From positions 248,001-312,000 of the forward strand of contig CBDFLD010000020.1 of the NCBI GenBank assembly GCA_965249005.1: a stretch of DNA of 64,000 bases, read 5' to 3'. Of the stretch, positions 18,833 through 27,621 are shown piece after piece (within the stretch, counting starts at the first letter, position 1; every line of letters starts with the position of its first letter). Origin of the DNA: CBDFLD01 sp965249005. GTDB taxonomy: Bacteria > Acidobacteriota > UBA6911. The notes beneath the pieces were generated by a model. It saw only the letters and a list, made by a program, of their open reading frames with translations, did not search any database and was not told the DNA's origin. The position numbers were made by a program, and so were the translations under genes.

Positions 18833-21220
18833 TTATTGTGGTCCTACCCCTCGTTTTGCGGTTGCGTACAGCTGGTTGCGGTTGAACGATTGCATCTGGG
18901 TGACGAGGTCTTGGTAAGGCTCGTCCTTGTAGTTCTTGATCCCCGATTTTCTCGCTCGGTTTTCGATGAAGGCACACCAGTGGAATCCCACGACGTAAGG
19001 CAGTTTCAGGATCCGGCTGCAAAACATCCGATAGGCTTCCCCTCGCCCCTGTTGATCGGGTACATATGCCGCAGACTGTGGTGAAACCGACAGCAGCTCC
19101 GTTGGAGCCAGATAGGCGAGATCGGAGATAATCACCGGCTTGCCCGAGACTTCATGCCAGCGGCGAACGCCGGAAGCCACCGCTTCCGGCGAGACGAATC
19201 GGTTGCAGAGAAGAACGTCAAAGTACTCTCCAGCGATCTTGATAATCCACTCCGGCGTTTCGGGAGGACGGTCGAAGCGCGGACCGAAAATCATGTGGTT
19301 GGGATCGTACCGGCGGATGGCATCACTGGTCACCTGGAAGTAGCGGCGAACGATCCCCTCCAGCTTCTGACGGTCCGCGCCGTTTCCCAAATCGAGTCCC
19401 TCGGCCCAGGAGCCTGCAAGATCCGCGGTGAATGCCGGCACAGGCAGGTCGGCGTAGCCGATCAGCAGCGGATCCTCCGCCATGTCGACACAGTTGGAAC
19501 GGGCAATGTAGTCGGCCCAGTTCTCGAAGTCCTCGCTGAAGACATCGGGATAGAAGGGGTTGTTGTTGAAGAACTCGATTTCCGAGAACTGTAGGTTATA
19601 AACGTAGGGAAGTCCGGCCAGCTGGAACTGCCGGTGAGACCACTCATGCGAGTGACGCAACAGGGTCTTGGGATCCATCCACTTCCCTCCCACCGACTCT
19701 TGAGTCCAGCCGATCGTATTGAACCCCCATTCGCGAAGCGGTCGCCCGACGCCTTCCTCGATAAAGCGATCGGTGCTGGAGCCGTAGCGCTCACGGAAAA
19801 TGTGGATGTTGTCGGCATGCTTCAACGCGGACAGGTCGAAGTGATTCATGCCCACGGAAATGAAGCCGTGACCCTCGGGAGTCACGAGCCACCAGCGGCC
19901 GCCGATTTCTTCGGCCCTGAAGAACCCGGAGCCATCGCCGCGAATCGTTCGTGTGCCGCCGTACTGGTCGCGGTCGCGGTCCGGTTCGGAAGCCGCAGTC
20001 GCAGTGGCATCTCCGATTCCTCCAACGGCCACCCGATAGAGCTCTTGATTGTTGAACGCGCGCATCCGGCCAACGCATGCCTCGTAAGGCTGGTCTGACC
20101 CGTCGAGTAGGCCCGATCTGCGGCCACGGCTTCGGCCGAACGCGCACCAGTGGTAACCGACGACCAGCGGGTTGGAGTAGGCGCGCCTTGCGAATTCCTG
20201 GTAGGCCGCTCCGCGGGCCGCCTGATCCGGTACGAAGCTGGGGGAGTCAGGCGAGACCTTCAACACGTCGGTGGGCGCGTGGAAAGCCGAATCGGCCAGC
20301 AGTACCGGTTTGCCGGTCAGCGAGCTCCAAGAGCGCAGGTTTTGATCGAATTTCTCATCCGGCCGATAGTACTCCAGCGAAAGGACGTCGATGGTCTTTT
20401 TCATGGCGTCGAGTACCTCGTCGAGCACGCCTCGGACCTTCTGGGCCCCCATGGGAATGGAACGGTCCGCTTTGTATCGATCTCCCAGCAGGAGATGATT
20501 GGGATCGTGGCGCCGAATCGCGTCGTGGATCACCTGGTAGTAGCGTTCGGCTACTTCGCCAATGCGTTCGCGGCCAACCTTCGAAGCCCAGAGCGGCCAG
20601 TTGGGAGCGTCGGAGTAGCAGTAGCCAATGAGGTTCGGGTCATCTCGAAGCTCGGGACAAACCTCGCTTGCGAGGCGATCGCACGTCTTCGCGAACTCCT
20701 CACTGAAGACATCGGGGAACTGCTCGTTCGTATACCAGGCAATTTCGGCAAACGGAATCAAGTGCAGGTAAGGCATCTGCGCTTGCCGGTACTGCGCGGG
20801 TCCCCACCCCCGAGAGTGAACCACGTTCCCTTTGACGAACTTGGGATTCATGGATTCCTGTGACCACCCCACCGTATTGAATCCCCAATCGCGGAGGTGA
20901 TCCACGACGAAACCGACAAACTCAGCAGAATAGTCGTTTTTGTAGTCGGCATGATTGACGCCGGAGGACAGAAAGGCGTTCCCTTCCGGAGTGACGAGCC
21001 ACCACCGCCCGCCGATTTGCTCCACCCGAAAAAAGCCGGTTGCACGACTCCGCACCGACTGCAGGCCTCCGTAGGAATCCAGACCGAGGTCTTCCATGTC
21101 CGATCCCAGCGACGAAGTTCCCGTCGGCATGGTGGTGCAGCAGAGCGAGAGCGCCAGAGCTGCGAGAATCAGGATAGCTTTGAGGGCACGCGAGTGTCTT
21201 CCGTTGCGATCGAATCCCAT
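18833..21220 (-). CDS. Tandem-duplicated GH-A-type (agarase-like) hydrolase
   Basis: A 795-residue exported protein (signal LILAALALSLCCT, possibly a lipoprotein) made of two homologous barrels. Copy 1 covers about residues 58-405 (TGFFRVEQIGGRWWLVTPEG, GYCYSDAPNW, GKPVLLADSAF) and copy 2 about 425-785 (SGFFRAEEIGGRWWLVTPEG, GYADLPVPAF, GKPVIISDLAY). The opening resembles GH50/GH86-type agarases. Where clan GH-A enzymes normally show Glu at the acid/base (after GY...) and nucleophile (after KPV..) positions, both copies appear to have Asp or neither. A single-barrel paralogue lies at 31111. Start supported by GAGG eight bases upstream. The permease gene ends 28 bases upstream of it, same strand. 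Confidence 0.75.
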   Translation of the reverse strand: MGFDRNGRHSRALKAILILAALALSLCCTTMPTGTSSLGSDMEDLGLDSYGGLQSVRSRATGFFRVEQIGGRWWLVTPEGNAFLSSGVNHADYKNDYSAEFVGFVVDHLRDWGFNTVGWSQESMNPKFVKGNVVHSRGWGPAQYRQAQMPYLHLIPFAEIAWYTNEQFPDVFSEEFAKTCDRLASEVCPELRDDPNLIGYCYSDAPNWPLWASKVGRERIGEVAERYYQVIHDAIRRHDPNHLLLGDRYKADRSIPMGAQKVRGVLDEVLDAMKKTIDVLSLEYYRPDEKFDQNLRSWSSLTGKPVLLADSAFHAPTDVLKVSPDSPSFVPDQAARGAAYQEFARRAYSNPLVVGYHWCAFGRSRGRRSGLLDGSDQPYEACVGRMRAFNNQELYRVAVGGIGDATATAASEPDRDRDQYGGTRTIRGDGSGFFRAEEIGGRWWLVTPEGHGFISVGMNHFDLSALKHADNIHIFRERYGSSTDRFIEEGVGRPLREWGFNTIGWTQESVGGKWMDPKTLLRHSHEWSHRQFQLAGLPYVYNLQFSEIEFFNNNPFYPDVFSEDFENWADYIARSNCVDMAEDPLLIGYADLPVPAFTADLAGSWAEGLDLGNGADRQKLEGIVRRYFQVTSDAIRRYDPNHMIFGPRFDRPPETPEWIIKIAGEYFDVLLCNRFVSPEAVASGVRRWHEVSGKPVIISDLAYLAPTELLSVSPQSAAYVPDQQGRGEAYRMFCSRILKLPYVVGFHWCAFIENRARKSGIKNYKDEPYQDLVTQMQSFNRNQLYATAKRGVGPQ

Positions 21221-21248
21221 GGCTCGTTCCTCACGGAGAGCGATACGA

Positions 21249-22610
21249 TTATTCTACCTTTTCGCCGCGGCCTGTGTATTGCCAGATCCAGAAGGCTGCC
21301 ACGCCGGCCAGCATGGTCAGCAGTCCATAGCCGATGAACTTCCAGCCCGAAGTCAGAAAAACGTACATCCACCCCGCGAAAGCCACAATGCTAGGAAGTG
21401 GATAGAGCCATATCTTGAAGGGCCGCTCGATATCGGTTCGATGTTTTCTCAGCACGACCACGGCAAAGATCTGGCCGATGAACTGGATCAGAATTCTGGT
21501 GGTCAAAAGAGCCGAAATGACCCACTCCAGCGAGAGAAATGCGGCGGCGATCGAGAGTCCGCCAATCACGAGCAAGGAAACATGCGGAAACTTCCCCTCC
21601 GGGTGCAGCCGCGAAAACGGTTTGAAGAAGTAGCCTTCGAGTGAGGCCGCGTAAGGAATGCGACTGTATCCCAGCATGAGAGCGAAGACAGAAGCCAATG
21701 CAGTCCAGAGAATCATGACGGTGATCAAACTACCCGCCCAAGGACCGTAGATCCTCTCCATGAACTCGGCCGCGATGAAGCGCGATTGCATGGCCTCCCG
21801 CCAGGGAACCACGCCAATGATCGACAGGTTCATGACCGAGTAGATCAGGGCGACGGCGATGACCGAGATGATGATCGCCCGGGGAATGACCCTTTCCGGG
21901 TTGCGGACCTCGCCTCCGACGTAGCAGATGTCGTAATAACCCAGAAAATCGTACATGGCGATGAGCATCGCGCCGCCCAGACCGAGCGCGAATCCAGTCG
22001 AGAAAGTAAACGCACCCTCCGGAAAATCGAATGCGAGCTTGGCGTCGAAATGGAGCAGGCCGCTCACGATCACCCAGAAGACGGTCAGCAGCATCCCCAC
22101 CCACAACACCACCGTCAGGGAACCGACGGCCGTGATGCGCCGATACAACAGGAAGACCGCGAGAGCTCCAACCCCGGCGGCCACCAACCTGGCGTCCCAG
22201 GTCCCCATCGATCGCCAGAAGTAGCTGACGTACTGGGCAAATCCGATGTACCCGGAGGCGATTTCGAGCGGTCCGCTAAAAATGAATTGCCAGACGAAAA
22301 GAAAGGGGAGGATGCGTCCAAGCCGCGTGTGCCGAAATGTCTCTCGAAAATAGACGAATGTTCCACCTGCTCCCGGCATGGCGGCGGCGAGCTCCGCCCA
22401 GATCAATCCGTCACACAGAGCCAGGATGGTTCCGGCCAGCCAGCCCAGCATGCATTGCGGGCCGCCCATGGAGGCGATCATGAGGGGAATGGTGATAAAG
22501 GGCCCGACGCCCACCATGTTGCTCATGTTCAGGGCCGACGCCTGCAACAAGCCGAAGCCTCGGACGAGGCCGTATTTTTCTTTGATGATCTCGTGTCGGT
22601 CGGCGGTCAT
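21249..22610 (-). CDS. APC-superfamily amino acid/amine permease
   Basis: A 453-residue integral membrane protein. ATG 22610 has GGAG four bases upstream; upstream codons in frame are rejected. The start of the first membrane helix, GFGLLQASALNMSNMVGVGPF, with its GVG break, is the APC substrate-binding signature. About twelve hydrophobic segments follow (for example IIISVIAVALIYSVMNLSIIG and MLAGVAAFWIW). It most likely exchanges or symports an amino acid or amine across the inner membrane. It is the first gene of the minus-strand run and is divergent from the HpaB operon, sharing a 269-bp control region. Confidence 0.88.
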   Translation of the reverse strand: MTADRHEIIKEKYGLVRGFGLLQASALNMSNMVGVGPFITIPLMIASMGGPQCMLGWLAGTILALCDGLIWAELAAAMPGAGGTFVYFRETFRHTRLGRILPFLFVWQFIFSGPLEIASGYIGFAQYVSYFWRSMGTWDARLVAAGVGALAVFLLYRRITAVGSLTVVLWVGMLLTVFWVIVSGLLHFDAKLAFDFPEGAFTFSTGFALGLGGAMLIAMYDFLGYYDICYVGGEVRNPERVIPRAIIISVIAVALIYSVMNLSIIGVVPWREAMQSRFIAAEFMERIYGPWAGSLITVMILWTALASVFALMLGYSRIPYAASLEGYFFKPFSRLHPEGKFPHVSLLVIGGLSIAAAFLSLEWVISALLTTRILIQFIGQIFAVVVLRKHRTDIERPFKIWLYPLPSIVAFAGWMYVFLTSGWKFIGYGLLTMLAGVAAFWIWQYTGRGEKVE

Positions 22611-22750
22611 ATGTCTCCTCGCTTGCGAGGATATGCTTGGCGAGAGGTCGTGGATCCCGTGGTTGCTGAGTCGCACCCGTTACGGACAAGAAAAAGACCA
22701 ACCGTGACATCCCCATCTTTCGCGGTTGGACCACGATAGGGAGAAATCGA

Positions 22751-22779
22751 TTGACATGCAATATCTTGATTACGATGAT
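22751..22779 (+). promoter_or_regulatory. Candidate sigma-70 promoter for the HpaB-cupin-EthD genes
   Basis: A perfect -35 box TTGACA (22751-22756) is followed after 17 bases by GATGAT (22774-22779), matching TATAAT at four of six positions. It lies about 100 bases upstream of the GTG start at 22880 in the divergent region. Prediction from sequence only. Confidence 0.45.
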
Positions 22780-22879
22780 TCGAGAAAGCAGCGGATCGAT
22801 AGATTTGATCGAGTGGGTGCTCTGTCCCAGTCTCCGCACCGGCTACGGGGGCCCGATTCTCGAAAGAAAAGGAGGGAAG

Positions 22880-24343
22880 GTGAGGACCGGAGCGCAGTAT
22901 CTCGAGAGCCTGAAAGACGGTCGGGAGGTCGTTATTGCAGGAGAAATAGTCGCAGACGTCACGACACACCCGGCGTTTTCCGGCATCTGCAAGACTATCG
23001 CCACCCTGTACGATCTGGTTGGAGCGAGTCCGGACATGACCTTCCCGTCGCCTTCGAGCGGGCTTGCCGTGCAAGTTTCGCACCTGATCCCCCGCTCCAT
23101 CGAAGATTTGAAGAGAAGACGGATCGGGCTGACTCGTTTCGCCCAGCACAGCTTCGGGCATGTCGGCCGGGGGCCCGAGCACGTGGCGAGTTTTTTTGCC
23201 GGATTTGCCAGCACCCCGGAGTTTTTCGGTCTGCCCGATCGGTCCGATGGGAGCTATGCGCGAAATGTCGTGCGCTTTCACGAGAAGATCCGGGAAGAGC
23301 ACCTCTATGTGACCTACACGATCATCCCGCCGCAGATAGACCGATCTCGGAGCGCCAACGAACAGGAGGAGGCGTACTTGCCAGCCGGTGTCTACCGCGA
23401 GCAAGATGACGGCATTGTGATTCGCGGCGCTCAGATGTTGGGAACGGCCACCGCGATCTCCGACTATCTCTTTTTGAGCTGCATCCAGCCGCTTCGGCCC
23501 GGAGACGAGCCGTATGCCATCTCTGTCGTTTTACCGGTGGCATCGCCGGGCCTCCGTCTGTACGCACGCCGAGGATACGCCGTGGGGCAGCCGTCCGTAT
23601 TCGACTATCCGCTGTCGACTCGATTTGACGAGAGCGATGCGCTGGCGGTTTTTCGCGACGTCTTCGTCCCGTGGGAGCATGTATTCGTCTACAAGGACAT
23701 CGAGCGAACCCGCGCGCAATGGCACGAAACACCCGCCCACATCCTGGGAAACACGCAGGCACAGATCCGGTTGACGACGAAGGCAAAGTTCTTGCTGGGA
23801 ATTGCGCGGAAGATTGCCGCCACGAACAAGATCGATTCGATCCCGTCGGTTCAGTGGCAACTCGGAGAACTCGCCGCGCTCGTAGCGGTGGTTGAAGGAA
23901 TGGTGCTCGCAGCTGAGGCCGAGGCCGTGAGCCGTAGCAACGGAGTGATCCATCCGCACCCTCGATTCCTCTACGGGGCCATGGGCCTGCAATCTCGAAT
24001 CTACCCACAGATGATCGCGATTCTTCGTGAACTCGCGGGCGGAGGGTTGCTACAGGTCCCCTCGTCTGTGAAAGAGTATGAAAACCCGGATACGGTCGAA
24101 GATATTCGACGCTACATTCGCTCCTCGGGAGTGAAATCCGAGGACCGGGTCAAACTATTCAAGCTCGCCTGGGAACTGGTGGGCTCGGAGTTTGCGGGAC
24201 GGCATCAGCAGTACGAAATGTTTTACGCCGGCGCACCCTTCGTCCCCAAGACCTATTCTTATAACAACTACGGCTTCGAAGAAGCATTGGAGCTTGTCGA
24301 CCGATGTCTGGAGAGTTACGACCTCCAGACGGAAAATCCGTGA
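22880..24343 (+). CDS. HpaB-family flavin-dependent aromatic hydroxylase
   Basis: A 487-residue protein. The GTG start at 22880 has GGAGG five bases upstream and gives the family N-terminus VRTGAQYLESLKDGR; the longer frame from 22751 overlaps the promoter and is rejected. Recognisable blocks are VADVTTHPAF, SFGHVGRGPEHVASFFAGF, DRSDGSYARNVVRFHEKIREE, FVPWEHVFVYKD and YEMFYAGAPFVPK. HpaB enzymes (4-hydroxyphenylacetate 3-monooxygenase and relatives) use FADH2 and O2 to ortho-hydroxylate phenols; they need a separate flavin reductase (HpaC), which is not in the window. Some family members are instead vinylacetyl-CoA isomerase/4-hydroxybutyryl-CoA dehydratases, but those carry [4Fe-4S] Cys ligands not evident here. 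Followed by a cupin gene 37 bases on. Confidence 0.88.
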   Translation: MRTGAQYLESLKDGREVVIAGEIVADVTTHPAFSGICKTIATLYDLVGASPDMTFPSPSSGLAVQVSHLIPRSIEDLKRRRIGLTRFAQHSFGHVGRGPEHVASFFAGFASTPEFFGLPDRSDGSYARNVVRFHEKIREEHLYVTYTIIPPQIDRSRSANEQEEAYLPAGVYREQDDGIVIRGAQMLGTATAISDYLFLSCIQPLRPGDEPYAISVVLPVASPGLRLYARRGYAVGQPSVFDYPLSTRFDESDALAVFRDVFVPWEHVFVYKDIERTRAQWHETPAHILGNTQAQIRLTTKAKFLLGIARKIAATNKIDSIPSVQWQLGELAALVAVVEGMVLAAEAEAVSRSNGVIHPHPRFLYGAMGLQSRIYPQMIAILRELAGGGLLQVPSSVKEYENPDTVEDIRRYIRSSGVKSEDRVKLFKLAWELVGSEFAGRHQQYEMFYAGAPFVPKTYSYNNYGFEEALELVDRCLESYDLQTENP

Positions 24344-24380
24344 ACGGAACAAGGGCTCACAGCGCCTGAGGGGGAACCGA

Positions 24381-24734
24381 ATGTTGAAAGAGCACAAGGA
24401 GTTTTACCAGCTGGATATGGATTCCGGGTGGGAGAGGCCTGCGGGTTACCCGGAAGGGCTATCCCAGAAGATCCTTTCCGGACACCTGGATGAGGATAGC
24501 CGAAAGGGGAGCCGGACCCGGTTGCTCCGTTTCGATCCCGGGACGCGGACAACCGAGCCGTTCATGCATGAGTACTGGGAAGAGGTGTTTCAGCTCGAGG
24601 GAGAGCTAACGGTAGGCGGAGAGACTTTCGGGGCCAAGACCTATGCCTGCCGTCCTCCCGGGGTAGCTCACGGGCCGTTCAGCAGCGAACGCGGCTGTCT
24701 TCTTCTCGAGATTCAGTTTTTCAATCCTCTGTGA
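24381..24734 (+). CDS. Small cupin-domain protein (ChrR-like)
   Basis: A 117-residue single-domain cupin with ATG 24381 preceded by GAGGGG. Motif 1 is PFMHEYWEEVFQLEGELTV, with the His and Glu metal ligands, and motif 2 is YACRPPGVAHGPFSSERGCL. A metal-dependent dioxygenase, isomerase or ligand sensor is possible. Its place between an HpaB hydroxylase and an EthD protein suggests a role in handling the hydroxylated product. Confidence 0.82.
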   Translation: MLKEHKEFYQLDMDSGWERPAGYPEGLSQKILSGHLDEDSRKGSRTRLLRFDPGTRTTEPFMHEYWEEVFQLEGELTVGGETFGAKTYACRPPGVAHGPFSSERGCLLLEIQFFNPL

Positions 24735-24736
24735 AG

Positions 24737-24824
24737 TAGGGACGTCACCCACGTTTACTAGGTTTTCTGGGCGCTCGACGCGCCGTACCTGCGAGAAACA
24801 TGGTAAACGTGGGGGACGTCCCCT
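24737..24824. repeat. 88-bp REPIN-like palindromic element, copy 1
   Basis: Begins TAGGGACGTC two bases after the cupin stop and ends GGGGACGTCCCC. Its ends are inverted copies of each other (…CCACGTTTACTAGG and ACATGGTAAACGTGG…) with one substitution-rich left arm, around a core of about 30 bases. It is the reverse-orientation counterpart of the element at 25161, with which it matches along nearly its full length. Confidence 0.85.
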
Positions 24825-24845
24825 TTTGATCAACGTGGGAGAACC

Positions 24846-25163
24846 ATGGCCGCTGCACTCCTTGTGATCTATGACGGAAGACCCCAGGACCCGGGAGCTT
24901 TTTACCAATACTACGTCGAGCACCACGTGCCTCTGGTCTGGAAGTTTCCGCGGATTCGCGGCATCGAGCTCGAGCGCAGCGTCGAGGGCGACATCTTCAT
25001 GATAGCCCGCCTCCGTTTCGACCATCCGGACGACGCAAGGGCCGCCCTGCAGTCGCCCGAACGTGAGGTCGCGCGGCGAGACCGCGACCTTCATTTCCCC
25101 CCCTTCGAGGGCCGAATCCGCCATCAGATTGTCGCAATCGAGGAAATACCTCTTAAAAACTAG
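24846..25163 (+). CDS. EthD-family protein
   Basis: A 105-residue ferredoxin-like (alpha+beta barrel) protein, ATG preceded by GGGAGAACC. Family features are LLVIYDGRPQDPGAFYQYYV, the EHHVPLVWKFPRIRGIEL stretch and RLRFDHPDDARAAL. EthD proteins are small helpers of oxidative degradation pathways; several dimeric relatives bind or lactonise/decarboxylate aromatic products. It follows HpaB and the cupin on the same strand but is separated from them by a palindromic repeat, and a second inverted copy begins at its stop codon. Confidence 0.87.
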   Translation: MAAALLVIYDGRPQDPGAFYQYYVEHHVPLVWKFPRIRGIELERSVEGDIFMIARLRFDHPDDARAALQSPEREVARRDRDLHFPPFEGRIRHQIVAIEEIPLKN

Positions 25164-25247
25164 GGACGTCCCCCACGTTTACCATGTTTCTCGCAAGTAC
25201 GAGGTCGAGCCACCAGAAAACATGGTAAACGTGGGGGACGTCCCTAG
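25161..25247. repeat. REPIN-like palindromic element, copy 2 (inverted relative to copy 1)
   Basis: The two ends form a perfect inverted repeat of 29 bases starting TAGGGACGTCCCCCACG and ending with its complement, around a core of about 29 bases. The TAG at the element's first bases is also the stop codon of the EthD gene. Element 1 read on the opposite strand is nearly identical, so EthD lies in an inverted-repeat cassette. Confidence 0.9.
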
Positions 25248-25267
25248 TTTTTACCTAGTTTTTATTT

Positions 25268-26563
25268 CTATACCGGAATTGAGGCGGAGCCGTAGATGCT
25301 GCCCGACTTCACGGTCGCGATGGGATCGAGCTTTTGGCGGCCGATGCGTTTCGCCCCAAGGGCATCGACGAACTCGAAGTTTCCCTCACGCAGCGCGAAG
25401 ATCGCGACATCGGCCTCCGCTCCGGGACGCAAGCTCCCCAGCCCATTGGGAAATCCGAAAAGGGCCGCCGGATTGCGCGTGGCCCGGGCGATGACTTCCT
25501 CGAGCGAGAGCCCGAGGTGCAGGAATTTCGAGAGCGTCGTCGCCAGATTGAACACCGGACCATTGACATTGAACTGGTGCAGGTCGCTGGAGATGGTTCC
25601 AGGCGTCACCTCTTGCTCGAATGCTTTCTCGGCAATGTCGAAGGAAAAGCTCCCCGCTCCATGTCCAACGTCGAGGTTCACCCCTTCCTGCACGGCCCGG
25701 CGTACGGCGGGCAGAACTCTTCCGTTGTCATCGAGGATCCCTCCCTCGCCCCCACGGAAGGTATGGGTGACCAGATCGCCTTTTTCGAGCATGCCAAAGA
25801 TCTCAGGCAGGGGCGAGTGCGTGTCTCCAATGTGCGCCATCACGGGCAGCCCCACCGCTTCCGCTGCCTCCTTGGCCAGCTCGAGCGCCTTGAGATCATT
25901 GTTTCCCACGATGTTTTTGGACAAACGAACCTTGACCCCGAGGATGACGTCGCGGTTTTTCTTGATTGTCTTGATTGCCAGAGCCGTATTGGCATAGCGA
26001 AGGTCCAGGAGCTCGCCGTGAAGGTTTTCGAGCGATAGCGATGATTGGCCAATCACCGAGATGTTCAACAGACAATAGACGCGGGTAGCGACCGTGTCGA
26101 TGACGTATTGCCTCAACCCCGGGAAAGTATGAGCTCCGGCGGATCCCGCATCCACGACTGTCGTCACTCCCTGCGCGATGCAATTCGGGTCGGCAGGAAT
26201 ACCCAGCGGAGCCACTCCATCGTAGACGTGGACGTGGACATCGATGAGGCCCGGAGTCACGATCAGGTTCCGTGCGTCGAGCACGTGGCACCCCTCTTGT
26301 TCTGGAATATTGGGTGCCAGCTTGACGATCTTGCGGCCAGCGATTGCAATGTCCAGCTCGGCCGATAGGCCCTGGGCCGGATCGATGACCCGCCCACCTT
26401 TGACCAGCAGGTCGCAATCAGCTGCTCCCGTCTGGGCCGCTAGCAAGGGACGCCACGGTGTCCCGATGCTGCACACCAAAGGACCCGCGAGACTCAAGTG
26501 CATGAAATCTCTCCGGGAAAGACCTTGGGTGCCGCCAGATGAGCTTGCTCGTTTGGTTGCCAT
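25268..26563 (-). CDS. Amidohydrolase/deacetylase-family metallohydrolase, Tat-exported
   Basis: A 431-residue protein from ATG 26563 (TAGGG five bases upstream), eight bases after the aldo/keto reductase stop. The Tat leader is GLSRRDFMHLSLAGPLVCSIG. The metal site motif PGLIDVHVHVYDG, later GDTHSPLPEI, GDLVTHTFRGGEGG and SSDLHQFNVNGP, and the final AVLALR-type segment (RPGAEADVAIFALREG) place it in the dihydroorotase-like amidohydrolase/deacetylase group. It should hydrolyse an amide, ester or N-acyl bond of a small molecule in the periplasm. The first metal-binding pair HVH is intact. Confidence 0.87.
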   Translation of the reverse strand: MATKRASSSGGTQGLSRRDFMHLSLAGPLVCSIGTPWRPLLAAQTGAADCDLLVKGGRVIDPAQGLSAELDIAIAGRKIVKLAPNIPEQEGCHVLDARNLIVTPGLIDVHVHVYDGVAPLGIPADPNCIAQGVTTVVDAGSAGAHTFPGLRQYVIDTVATRVYCLLNISVIGQSSLSLENLHGELLDLRYANTALAIKTIKKNRDVILGVKVRLSKNIVGNNDLKALELAKEAAEAVGLPVMAHIGDTHSPLPEIFGMLEKGDLVTHTFRGGEGGILDDNGRVLPAVRRAVQEGVNLDVGHGAGSFSFDIAEKAFEQEVTPGTISSDLHQFNVNGPVFNLATTLSKFLHLGLSLEEVIARATRNPAALFGFPNGLGSLRPGAEADVAIFALREGNFEFVDALGAKRIGRQKLDPIATVKSGSIYGSASIPV

Positions 26564-26570
26564 TGTTGCC

Positions 26571-27584
26571 CTACACAGTGAAGCCATGCTGCCGCTGGTG
26601 ATGCGGGCCGTCATAAATCTGCGTAGATTTTGACGGCTCATGCCTTCCGTCTTTTGCTTCGTCACGCACCTTCGACAGTAACTGTGACATCTCCGACTGC
26701 GGCATGGGCTTAAATCCCCTTGCGATTTTCAGATTCTGCTGGAGGTCTTCCATCGATACCATGCCCACGACCAGGGATGAGACCGGCATGCTGAGGGCAT
26801 AACGAATGCAGGCGCGACCGTCGATCTTGGCACCGGTTGGGATTTTTCCCCGGGGAGATCCTCCTCCGAGGCTCTTCATTCCGAGGACTCCCACGTTCTG
26901 GCGCAGGCAGACGGGAACGACTTCCTTCTGAAAGCTCCGGTAATATGTATCCATGACGTTGATCGGCATCTGGGCCGTGTCCCAGGGATGGTCCTTGGCC
27001 AGCATGCCGAGATGGATTCGGGGGTCCTTGTGTCCGGTGAAGCCAATGTATCGGACCTTACCCGCTTTTTGTGCCTCCAAGGCGGCTTTCAGACCACCCT
27101 TCTCCATGACCCAGTCTGGGTCGTTGTCGTAGTTGATCTCATGGAACTGCCAGAGATCAATACGATCGGTCTGCAGGCGCCGGAGGCTGTCCTCCAGATT
27201 CCGCATCGTTCCCTCGTAGTCGCGCTCACAATTCTTGGTCATGAGAAACACCTTGCTTCGTCGCGAGCTCGAGGAAAGCGCCTTGCCCACGCGTTCTTCG
27301 GATCCGCCGTCCTGATAATCCCAGCAAGTGTCGAAGAAGGTCAGGCCTTCGTCGATGGCGGTGTGCATGATCCGGATAGCCAGGCTTTCATCCGGTACGT
27401 GCCCGATGTGCCAGCCTCCGAGGCAGAGAATCGGAACCCGCTCGCCCGTTCGCCCCAAAACTCGGGTCGGCAGGCCGTCCGTGCCAGAAGACGTCTGGGC
27501 CACCACTTGATGGGCCAAGGCGGCGGACATCGCGGAACCGAAGGCGACTTCGAAGAACTCGCGCCGCGAGCTGGAATCGTTCAT
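26571..27584 (-). CDS. Aldo/keto reductase, Tat-exported
   Basis: A 337-residue protein from ATG 27584 (AAAGGGGG seven bases upstream); the 72 residues upstream in the open frame look non-coding. The leader SSRREFFEVAFGSAMSAALA is Tat-like. The AKR TIM barrel is seen in RVLGRTGERVPILCLGGWH, TFFDTCWDYQDGGSEERVG (catalytic Asp and Tyr), VFLMTKNCERDY (catalytic Lys) and DRIDLWQFHEI (His). Such Tat-exported AKRs are common beside sulfatase genes in Acidobacteriota/Planctomycetota; substrate unknown. 37 bases downstream of the sulfatase stop. Confidence 0.88.
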   Translation of the reverse strand: MNDSSSRREFFEVAFGSAMSAALAHQVVAQTSSGTDGLPTRVLGRTGERVPILCLGGWHIGHVPDESLAIRIMHTAIDEGLTFFDTCWDYQDGGSEERVGKALSSSSRRSKVFLMTKNCERDYEGTMRNLEDSLRRLQTDRIDLWQFHEINYDNDPDWVMEKGGLKAALEAQKAGKVRYIGFTGHKDPRIHLGMLAKDHPWDTAQMPINVMDTYYRSFQKEVVPVCLRQNVGVLGMKSLGGGSPRGKIPTGAKIDGRACIRYALSMPVSSLVVGMVSMEDLQQNLKIARGFKPMPQSEMSQLLSKVRDEAKDGRHEPSKSTQIYDGPHHQRQHGFTV

Positions 27585-27621
27585 TTGTTTCCCCCTTTCA
27601 GCTGCAAGTATAGACCAAGAC

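Noticed and set aside
22880..24343. 4-hydroxybutyryl-CoA dehydratase instead of HpaB hydroxylase
   Set aside because: The Cys and His [4Fe-4S] ligand pattern of that branch is not visible; the N-terminus matches hydroxylases.
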